NCBI GenBank assembly: GCA_033002965.1
Contig: JAURVB010006619.1
Coordinates: forward strand, 1-64,000
DNA length: 64,000 nt
Direction of reading: 5' to 3'
From: Piper betle
Taxonomy: Eukaryota > Streptophyta > Magnoliopsida > Piperales > Piperaceae
Part shown: positions 24,037-35,100 of the stretch, piece after piece
Numbering within the stretch: the stretch's first letter is position 1
Layout of the letters: every line of letters starts with the position of its first letter
Program-made: the position numbers and the translations under genes
Notes under the pieces: generated by a model
What the model was told of the DNA's origin: nothing
Databases searched by the model: none
Seen by the model: the letters and a program-made list of their open reading frames with translations, nothing else

Positions 24037-26415
24037 TGTAACACCCCGTTTCGGCTCACCCGTGAACCGACCCGGAAATGTCACCGGCGACCGAACCGTT
24101 CGTTAATCTACTAGATTCGGTTAAGCCGACCAGGATCTACTCTCGGCGTCTCAAGATGAAGATGCAAATATGAAATGCATGAATGAGAACGATTGGGTTC
24201 TAACGCGGTCCTACATGCATGCTGTGATGTACAAGCAAAAACAAGACAAAATAATAAATGAGAAACCAAAAGAAAATATATAATATTTTATGAAAATACG
24301 ATAACACATAATAATCTACCATGACATTAAATCATTATCTCATTCATTTTTACCCGAGCCGAGTCTGAACTCCAAGGCTCCCTACTCATTCATATTTATC
24401 AGTTCGTTTCATAACAAGTAATTCATCAAGACAAAAACATTGTAATAATCATCCACACAGCATTAAACAACCATCATTATACATTACACGCGGCAGGTAC
24501 ATGTGTGCGCGGTTCCGTGCTGCTCCTCCGCAGTCCCGACAGCTTTCATCGCTCGCATTCCTCACCTACATATATATAGAAAAACCGTCAGTAACGAGTG
24601 TTACCGGCCCGGAAAATAACTAATATCAATCTGGCACAGGAGAGCAAACTCTCCTGTTGAATCAAAACCATATACTTCCTCAAGAACTCTCATCAGGGCA
24701 CATACGGGAGCCGTCGTCGTCGGGCCGTCGCCCTCGGGTCGACAGCGTCCCCCTATCTTTCTCATTCTCATACCTTGGCCATTTCTCTATTGCTTCTCGC
24801 ATCAAATTTCATTCCTTACCGCCCTCTGCACCTTCCATATTACTCCTGGCCTTGAGCACAAAGGCCGAGCACTCTCAGGCAGTCGCCTTCAGTACCCTTT
24901 GAACCACAAGTCTAGACATGCGCTGCATTGCAGTACCCGTAAACCTCCACACTTCTCCGGGTTTGAGGAACTCAAAGGTGGAGTTGTCCGGATCCTTCGG
25001 GAACGAAGTGGGTTCTCCCCAGCTCCAGAGCCCGCTCTTCCGGGCACACGCCCTATCTGAAGACGTGGCCGCAAGTAACCCTCATTCCATCTCTCACCGA
25101 AAACACGAAAACTATATATATATAGGCCTGGGTTGGGATTTATACAATAGGCCCGAAGGCATCGTGAGCTGGATCTGAAGTTCGAAAACAAACTCGAGGG
25201 ATCTCATCCTCGAGGGTTATTAATCCGAAAAAGGACTGTTGGCTAAATGGCCCGAGTTAAGTGGGATCCGATAAAACGCCACTTAACTCGTCCTGCACAT
25301 GATAAATCAAATAAACAATAGAGTAGCGTAAAACAGAGAACGAGTCCTAAACGGACCTGGTAGAAGCTCCAAACGGGTCCACGCGCCTAGGCGGCGAGCT
25401 CCTACACCGTACCTACACAATCAAGCTAAAAACTAACGCCCGCATGATGAATCACATATCCTATAGCATGCACACACAATCAACACAATCACACGTCAAT
25501 CAACACACATCAACCTATATCAATTCTAGCGAGTCTACTTAAGCTAGTTTGATTAGATCATGATTATTACTTAATAACCCTAATTAGTTTCATAACTTCT
25601 ATTTTTAACACCACACAATCAAACAAATTTCATATTTTTATCCTTAATCAAATCTACATTTATATATATTATTATAACACACAATTCACCAATCCTAGCA
25701 TGCAATTCTAATAATCAAAACTTTCAAATAATTAAATTAAAATAAATTATACCTCGCGTCGTCGAAAATCGGCGACGGCTAGGGTTTCCGTTTCGTGGCT
25801 CGAAACTCGAATTCGGCACCTAGCGGCGTCCGAAGTCCGATCAGATTGGACCGGGTGCGTTCGGCGGATGATCCGGCGAATTTCCCACAAATCCAATTTC
25901 CGGCGGTTCCGGCGGTTTTCCGGCGAGTGTCGGCGGTTTTCCGGCGGATTCCGACGGTTTTCCGGCGAGGATTCGGGACGGGGCAATCAGGGGTCTATCG
26001 GCACCAGCTCGACGAGCTTGGTCCGATGGCGGTGTCAAACAGAGCAACCGAGGCGGCGATGGCCGTCGGCGGCGGCGTTGAAAACGGGCGGTGGCGGCGG
26101 TGTGCTCCGATCGAGGCTCCGGCCGGCCTCGACGGCGGTCGGGAGGATGGGGGAAATGTCGGCAAGGTCAAGGGGTGGTACTGGTGGTCGCAGCGGCGGC
26201 GGCGACGGCGGCGGAATCGACGGGCGGAGCGTCGCGGTTCGTGGGGCAAATCCGGCGTCGTGGCGGCGAGGCAGTGGCCGGGGTGGGTCGTGGCGGCACG
26301 GCGACTTCACGGCGGGGCGGGGCGGCCTCAACCCAGCTCGCGGTCCATGAAGCTGACTCGACTCGAACCGACTGGTTCACTCCCGTAAAACTCGACTCGA
26401 GTCACGGGTTTTACA
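24037..26415 (-). mobile_element. Solo-LTR-like element, inverted copy, with 5-bp target duplication
   Basis: On the plus strand it starts TGTAACACCCCG and ends GGGTTTTACA, the inverse of the other two copies. It is flanked by a perfect CCAAC duplication at 24032-24036 and 26416-26420. Length is 2379 bp. The part 24040-25440 aligns, inverted and diverged, with the element at 4474-6186. The section 25790-26350 is GC-rich with CGGCGG words and gives long overlapping frames on both strands; these have biased composition and no domain, so they are not called as genes. A TATATATATA run near 25110 could be the LTR promoter. Confidence 0.75.
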
Positions 26416-26420
26416 CCAAC

Positions 26421-27540
26421 TTTGGGCCCTCCATCCAACCATCCCAAGTCGTCTCCGGCTAGATAGACACTTCCACCGGACTCCCCTCAATACCGATAAC
26501 AAAGCCTGATCGATATCCATCAGAGAGGAAGCCACTATCGTCGAAAAAGTCACCCGAAGAGGTTCACCAGAGCAGTATGAGAGTAGCACGAGGCCATCTT
26601 CAAGACCTCCATTTGGCCGATCACTGCCACCATAGGACAAGATGCCGCCTCCAATCAATCATCCTTGGTATAAACATAAATCGAGTACCGCCACAATTAG
26701 CTACAAAAGTCATTGAAAATTGGCAATAGAGCTCAGGCCATACATAGCACTGCTGCCTACAGACACCTCCACACGCCACCAGACCACTACCAATCCCCTC
26801 ACGAATCGGAGATCTACCGCTCTAGGTAGTCGCCCCTTTCCACCGTCGTGAGAGCAACCAAAGCCGGTGTTGCACCACCACTATAGCCTGGTCTGTCGGG
26901 CCCATTTACAATCGTCCACATCTTCAAGCTTGTCTAGATCCACCACCGCATCCTGCGGCCCTACGATCTAATCAGATTCAAACTGGTTCGGATCGTGACC
27001 GCAAAGCTAGACCACATCCGTATACCTGTCCACAGCCCAGGTTTCAACTAGCGTGCCACCTGCCACCTACAGCCTGGCGCACCCAAAAATATATATATAT
27101 TTCAAAATATCTTTTAACAATATATATATATATATATATATGCAATAAATCATCAATATGTACTTTACTTATTACCCTATGTTATATAAAAAACTAGATA
27201 AGGATATCATGCAACTTATAATAGAGATAAATTCTCGTTGAATACCTAGATAGACTAAATAATTTAATATCTCATATATAGATTTTGATTGACTTTAAAG
27301 ATGAATTTTAATTGTATAAGAAGATAAATTATAATAATTTAATTTATAATCTATATTTTTTGTTATATTTTAATCGGCTAAATATGTTATTTTTTTTAAT
27401 ATAAGTGTATTTATAATCGAGCATAAACTTAAACATTTATTATTAGCAAATTGTATTGTTGAACAAAAACTTAAACATTTATTATTAGCAAATTGTATTG
27501 TTGGAACTTATAACACGAATTTTTTTAATTTTATAATTCG
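26421..27540. other. Degenerate repeat followed by AT-rich low-complexity DNA
   Basis: 26421-27080 is C-rich and resembles 23760-24030. Then come a (TA)n run at about 27120-27141 and AT-rich DNA with a short tandem duplication (about 42-bp period, starting 27425 and 27467). No gene is recognised. Confidence 0.5.
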
Positions 27541-27612
27541 AACCTAGGATGACAAAAACCGACATGGTCTCGTGGTGTCCACCTCGCCGGCATTCCTTCG
27601 GTGAGTAGGTGC

Positions 27613-27722
27613 TGGCTCCTCCCCCAAGAGACGCCGATGGGGACGCCATTCATTGATCCTCGGCAAGATCAACGAATGGAGATGCTGGCGTTCCCATTGG
27701 CGTCTGTTTGGGGGATAAGCCA
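27613..27722. repeat. Imperfect inverted repeat forming a long hairpin
   Basis: The left arm (GGCTCCTCCCCCAAGAGACG... from 27614) pairs with the right arm (...CGTCTGTTTGGGGGATAAGCC to 27721). The arms are about 45-50 nt with small bulges, and the loop is around CTCGGCAA near 27658-27667. It lies roughly 250 bp upstream of the likely transcription start of the LRR gene. It could be a fold-back transposon remnant or a small-RNA precursor; the sequence shows only the fold. Confidence 0.65.
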
Positions 27723-29142
27723 AAATGTTTTCTCGTTGGGTATGGCGCAAACCATAAAAACGATAATAATCCGATTACACAACAGGGGCCCCACCCTGAC
27801 TTCGCTTATCCGTAACAATCCGAGCCTAGCTGATCGGCACCTCCACACCACCACGAACCGCGCGGTTCGACGCTCGGAGCTCGGCTCGGGTACGTACTCC
27901 CTCCCACTACTTAAGCTTCCCCCCATTCCCAACCTCACCCCTCGCACTTCGTTTGATCGTCGCCGGCGATCGGTTTGTTCTCGGTATGCGAGTTGTGCTT
28001 CGATCGAATCATTCCGTTTTTGGTCAATGTGTTGGTTGTTGTTTGTTGATGATCGGACGTTGTGATCAGCTCGTCGATCGAGTTTGCTTGTTTCTGGAAA
28101 TTTTGTGCGATGATCGGTAGTTCGTAGTTTTGTTTTTGTTTTTGTTGTGTTAGCATGTGTTGTTTGTGATGTTCCCTACGCTATGCGATGATAGAATTAT
28201 CTTATTTTTGGTGTTGTTGTTGCGATTGTTGTTTATTTAGTTGTTTGTGCGATGATCGATGGTGACCGGAAGTTAATTGTCTTTTTTTGTGGTTGTGTGG
28301 CCATCATTTGGTTTGTTTGAAGTTGTTTTGAATAAATTTGGGATGGGAGTTGTGTGGGGTTTGGGTTATTGATGAAGCTGGGTGCGATGTTTTGGCTCTG
28401 TTTTATGCCGAAATAGGTGTTGAAAGAGTGGTGATTGTATTGTAGTTGTCATTTTTCTATTGACATGACGCTACAATTTTTACCGGACACTAAAGTGGGA
28501 TGGATCCTGTTTATGTTGGACGAGAGGAATCAAAGAGGAGGGTATGGAATGATGTGAGAACTCTGTTCACCCAAATTTGTGCAGAAAATTATAAGTACTT
28601 AACTAATACTGGGGGTTTTGTAGATTACGAGATGGTAAAGAAAGTATATGTTTAAGTTTAAAATGCGATACTTGTGGTCCAGGTTCAATCAAAGCCCACC
28701 TTGACTCTGACATTGACATTTTGTATGAAAATGGTTCTGTGATCACTCCATTAGTAAACTGTGCTTATGCCAACCAATTGACTGGTTACAATATTTTGTT
28801 TGTAATAGTTTTGAACTGGCCATTTTACATCGTTGGCTATGTATGATAAGTTGTATGTGAAAGCATACTAAACTTCATACTAGTGACAAACATGGAATGG
28901 AGTAAACGATTGTATTTCACTTGCACCATTTCTAATGATACATAAAAGTTTATAGCATGGTCATCCAACAACTTCATATCTACCGTGGACATCCTTTCTT
29001 GATTCAGATCTTTCTGAAATGCATGTTATTCATGCTTTTATTAGGATAGGAAGAGCATATTCATTGTTATGGCATAATGATGCATAGTTAGTTCAGTGGA
29101 GCCTCTTAGAAGGTCCTTTACTGATTGGGTGGTTGCACGGCA
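27723..29142 (+). promoter_or_regulatory. Promoter and 5' leader region of the LRR protein gene
   Basis: A C-rich stretch at 27895-27985 followed by TCG|GTATGCG looks like a first non-coding exon with a splice donor. The next 1.1 kb is T-rich, as in a leader intron. Exact leader boundaries are inferred and need transcript data. Confidence 0.4.
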
Positions 29143-32100
29143 ATGGGTGGTGCTTGCTCAAGGAAGAGGGATCAGCAGGTTAAGGAAGTTGGTTTGCGCA
29201 GGGTTCTCTCATCCAGATACTCAAAAAGTGGTAGTTCAAAATGGCCTGGACTCTCATCCCCTCGATCTAATGCAGTTCTAAATCACGAAAGGAGTAATTG
29301 CACATCCCTAATGGAGATCTGCATCAATAAAATATGTCGGGTATGTGGTGGCGCCTTTACTTTTGTCGACATTGATTTTCACCATGGTATTTGATTATTC
29401 TGATGTCAGGTATGCTTACTTGATTATTACAGGAAATCTATGGATTCAGTTCTTTGTCCATGCTTCCGAGGGATATCAGTCAGCTGGTATTCAATGAACT
29501 GGTGTCTTCACAAAATTTGACGGTCAACAATCTTGATGTTTTTTCGGGATTGTGCTATGCAAGTAATGTGTATAGCATTGATTTGGATAGTGTGCATAAC
29601 TACATTATAACATGAAATTACTTTACTCTTGAAGTATTTATGCAGGATATATACTTGGGAGAATACCCTGGAGTGGATGACTCTTGGATGGACATCATAT
29701 CTTCACAAGGGCAGTCATTGTTGTCTGTCGATTTATCTGGCTCTGATGTTTCCAATGCTGGATTGATGCTTCTAAAAGACTGTTTGAACCTTCAAAATCT
29801 TGCTCTTGACTTCTGTGATGGAATATCAGATCGTGGACTAGCGCACATGTCTGGTACGTCTGACTTATGTTTGTTGTCTTTTCCACTATCTTGTCACGAG
29901 TTTTCTTTTGCATTATGCGGAGTCTGACTTATCAAAGACATTATATTAGTTAGTTTTTCATTGTTGGAATGTAGTGTTTGTCTTCTTTTTTGCTTTTTGG
30001 TATATGATGTCTTGAATTACGTTGATGTATAAATCTTAATTGGTATATTCTATGAGGTCTGTTAGTTCCTTAAGACTATCGTAGGTGCCATTTCATGCAC
30101 TTGCAAATTTGATGCACCTTGTGGTTGTGGCCTATGCATTTAGAATTGTTCACTTGTTTGCATAGACTTGCACCCTAGCTTGGAGACTAAAGCTGCGAAA
30201 TTGAACATCTTGGTTGAATGGTGGTGTGTAAATACTACTCTTGTGGTCATCATCGTAAAAGGTTACTAGGTTTTGAACTTATATTATGTTGTAAATGGAT
30301 ACTTACTTTCAGAAAGGTTAGACTCAGTAAGACATTAAGGAGTTAGATTTTTGTTAGATACCTGCGAGCTAGAGCAGTGTCTTGTTGCATTGCTTTTTTG
30401 TGCTTTGGATTTGCGGTGTGTCAGATTTTCTCTATTTTCAGATTCTGTTAATTGAATTTTCAGGTTAATAATCCCAGCTATCTTCTCCAGTTTGGAGCCA
30501 AAATTCATTCTTGTGTAGCATATAAGATTTCATTTCTTGATGGCTAATTGTTTTTTCCCTCCTATATGTAGAACTTTCAAGTTTAACGTCCTTGAGTTTT
30601 AAGAAGAATTACTTGATCACTGGGGAAGGAATGCGTGCATTGGCTTCCTTGGTGAATTTGGTAAACTTGGACCTTGAGAGATGTCCGGGCATTCAAGGAG
30701 GTCTAATCCATCTTAAAGGTTTTCTTACAGCCCTATTGACTGTACATTGTTCTAGATAGACTTTCTTGATAAATGTTTGGATGCACTTTTAAAGTGTACA
30801 GGAAGATGCTCATCTATGTGCACTTCAAAGGCATGTGGAAATTATGTGTAATTTGATTTTTTTTCCCTCCATGATAGGTTTAAGAAAACTTGAGTCTCTT
30901 AATATTAGATGCTGTAATTCCATTATGGATGATGATCTGAAGCCTCTTTCAGGTACAAATACTTCCCTGTATGAAACTTAATATGGAATGTTTATTAAAG
31001 AACTATTTTTAACCTCATTTGTCATGGAAATGTTTTTTAGCATCATTAAATTGATTGTTGCTTTGGGGGACATAATAATGGCTTCTGGAGACATGCAAGT
31101 ATTCTGTTTGTAGGATCTACTAATTAATCGGAATGTAACCCCCAGTTGAGCTTAGTTACGATATGTATTAACTGCATTCTTTTTTGTTATGATTATATGA
31201 TGGAAGAGTTATTTTATTTCTGGATTCAAGACTTGGAAAAAAATTTCTTCAATTCTTCAATTTAAACTAGAAATTTACAAGTGAATAAATGAAATTGTCA
31301 TTTTAACAGTCACCTACTTTGAGTTTGGTATGCTTGAACTTTTGTAATAGTTTTTGGTAATTATGTGAAATTCTTTTCAGGATTGTCAAACATGAAGCAG
31401 CTGCAGATATCCTGCAATAAAGTTACTGATTCTGGTGTTGCCCATTTGAAAGGTATTGTTCTTTGTAGGATCTTCCAATTTTAATCTAAGTTCTAACAGC
31501 TATTTTACGAAATTTCATTTCCGCTTGTAAATAGTTAAGATTCTGTATGTGTTGTTTTTTTTACTGAATGTAACATGTTTGTGGAGCATTTTGCCAATGA
31601 ATACTGCCCCAGGAGTAAATTAGGAAGAGTAGGAACGTGTGAACTGGTAATGAATTTATATTGAATTACTTAATCATTTGTTGATTTTGTTTGCGTTAGC
31701 ATCTCAATAGAACCCAAGAAGAACCTCACTAATGACCAGCTCTTCCTCACAAGAATGTATTTATTTAGGCTCATAACAGAAGGGTGAAATATTTTGCAGG
31801 TCTCACATGCTGATATTGATGTGTAGTTTTCTGAGTTTTGATGCTTTATAATAGGATGCAACATGAGATGATTTAGTTTTCCTTTCGATTGTTGAATCAA
31901 CAATTTGAAGGCTCTGGATGAGAATTTCCATTAGTTTTGAAGGTTTTTTTCACCAAAGTTTTTGGCTTAAAGATCTAAGTGTTATAGTTTATTGCTGTGT
32001 CTGATTTTTATGATAATATTTTACTTACAAGTTATGCCTTTGCTTATCTATGCAACCATGGTCATTTAGTTTAAATGTGACAGGTCTGCAGAGACTTGTT

Positions 32101-35100
32101 TTGTTAAATTTGGAGGGTTGCCCTGTCACTGCTGCATGTTTGGAACATTTATCAGGTTTGCTTTTTTAACTAGTAAAATGATAGAATATATGGTCAGTCT
32201 GCACCCCTAAATATTGTTTGTATGGATGTGTCTTGTCCTTTAAAGCTAAGAGTTATAGCATATAGGAGTACAATTTATTTACTACTTAGTGGAAGGAATT
32301 TCCTGAGTAGAATATATGGTTTATGTTTTATTTTGGTTCCTTATACATTATTTTATTTCTACTTTTCTGATATGGTTCATTTGATTTGATAATGACCATA
32401 GGTCTTCTTATGTTGGCGTATTTGAATCTCTCCAGATGTGGCATTGATGATGAGGGGTGTGAGAAACTCGCTGGTGAGCAACTTACCATGTCATAAGATA
32501 TGCAATTTTAATTATTTCTTGATCTTGAGACTTCAACTACAGCTAAATCTGGTAGCGATAATGAACTTTGCAAGATGTGAATGCTTTTAACTGAGGAAGT
32601 ATGCCTTTTCCTTGTGTAATTTATTGATTATGATTTAAGTGTTTGCAATGATGGTAAATATTGCTATGCTTACGCTTGGCAGATATGAAAAATTTGAAGG
32701 TGCTGAATTTGGGTTTTAACGACATCACTGATGCATGTTTATCTCATCTTAAAGGTCAGGTTATACTAATTTGTCCTTTATTTGGCTTATTGTTAAAATT
32801 TATGGTCTGAAGCACCGAATACATGCCGAGTGAGCAAGATAGAGATTGATTGATATAGGAAGTTAGTTGGAATTAAAATTGGTGAACTTCGTGAAAAATA
32901 GTTTACGTAGCTGGATTGCAATACCAATTTCCTGCTAACCAATTTACCTCCAAAGAAGTGTGGCTGATGTAGTTGAAGATGGGGCTGTCTCATATAAATA
33001 ATTCTTAAGTTGCCTTCATGAATAAGTAGTGGCATTGTTTTATCTCTTGCACTGTCGTTAATGTAGTACGTCCTCAGGAATACTTAAAGAAGCTTATTCC
33101 TTAAATGTTCAAATATTTTCATTTTCCCATTAAATCAACTTCTGAAGGTAATTTTTTCTACATTTAAATCTTTTTGCAGTTTTAACTCTGTTGGAGAGTT
33201 TAAACTTGGATTCATGCAGAATTGGTGATGAAGGGCTAGCATTTCTATCAGGTTTGACATTTACTGTATAAAATTTTTGGAAGAGCAGCTGTTTAATGTC
33301 CAGAAGTTGTATATGTATTTTTTTGTACAAATTCTTGAGTACACTGCACATATGCTTCACAAAATGGTTGGGAATCTGGTCTGATGATTTTCACTATTTT
33401 TGTGAGACCTGAAAATTTTCTTGAAACTTTTTTTAGGTGAGGACTTGAGGATATCTAATGAATGAGCTTTTCAAATCTGATTATTTGCCAAAAAATTTTA
33501 ATCCGTCATGATTTTTCAGATTTTGTGTTGTTTCCTTTTCTTTTGGTTGTTTTATTGTGATAGTGGACTCACTTAGTGTTTTTTTGTAAATACAAATTTA
33601 TAGGACTTGTATATTTTTTTAGGTCTATTGCATATGAAATCTTTGGAGGTATCAGATACAGGCGTTGGAAATGTCGGCCTTTGTTGCCTTTCTGGTGAGG
33701 AACAACAACATTTATGAACATTTGTTGAATGGATGGTCAGTGGTTGCATGGTGTATGCTTTATTGCCATTTCTTCTTGTGTCTCATTCTATATTGGATTA
33801 AAAAACAATTTCAAAATTTCCACTTTGTTTTTTTATTTTTTATTTTTTTATCGATTCATAGAATTGGTAGCAAGCAAAAACCGTTCAATGATGGTGTTCC
33901 CATTTACATTCTATTGTTCTACATGTGATGATGATTTCATTAGAATCAATAAATTCCTTTTCCTTGTCTTGAACTTCTAAAGAAACAATTTTTTTGGTAC
34001 TAAAATTACCTTCAGTGAAGGGGAAAACAAAATACGGATTATTTTGATGAGCCACTTTGGCAATGATTCAGACTAATGCAAGATAACTAGAGTAAAAGGT
34101 TCACACATTTCCTTCTTCGCAATAATCTTACTCAAAATCATAAAGAAGATGAGCAAGTAAATAGTAAGCGAAGATATCATAAAGAAAAGGAAAATATTCT
34201 TGTATTCAATAATGATAGATTGTGGGAAATTGCTTACAATAATTGTATATAGAAGAAAACATGAGAAAATCCTACTTGGACTAGAAAAATAGTTAAGACT
34301 CCAATTTGTATAAGAAACAACTAAATATGACTCAAATAAGAATATAAATAAATATTGACTCTAACTTATTATAAGACTCAAATACTAGTGTAACTAGAAA
34401 CTTTATATTAGGTACTTCTAATATAACTAGAAATATAATAATATTAAGAATTGTCCTTCATTGATTTCCCTTGATTGAAAAGGGCTCGTCCTCAGAATTC
34501 TAAAGGAAGTGCTGAAGAAAGTCAATTTGTAAAATCTGCTAAAGAAAGACCCCAAGAAGTCTTGTTTGCATCATACAATGACAAGTTGAATTATGTGTCA
34601 TTAATCCCCTCCGGTGAAAAAACTCTTCCTCAAGTTTGCAACTTAACGTTTTGACTAACGGTAAACTCGCATTTGATAGATAAATTTTTCATCCAATCAC
34701 TCCAATAATGTTGAATTAGAGCTTGACAAATCAACTTTTGAATTAGAAGCTTTGAGTGATCATTGATAGCATCTTGATAATACATACCCTCATTAATCAA
34801 CTAAGTGAATTTAAATGGAATTCTTTTATCTTCAAGCAATGAGAATGTAGATTCTCTCACCTCCTTTGTCACAACCATTTGAGTGAATTCCTCTTGTGGT
34901 TCGCCAATTGTTGTATTGTCCATTCAAGTGTATCAACTTCAAGAGAAATATGATGAAAATAAGTGTCTAACAATCGAATTCCAACAACTTCATCTTGAGG
35001 ATATGTACTCGAAGTATCTGCAATTGGATTCTCAATAGTAGTAGTATGAAGGGTTGAAACGGCTTGAGTAGACACCATGGTAGCCATATGAGGAGGTGCA

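Noticed and set aside
25795..26462. Several overlapping long frames on both strands at 25.8-26.4 kb
   Set aside because: They lie inside the solo-LTR-like element 24037-26415, are made of CGG/GGC-type words and show no protein family.
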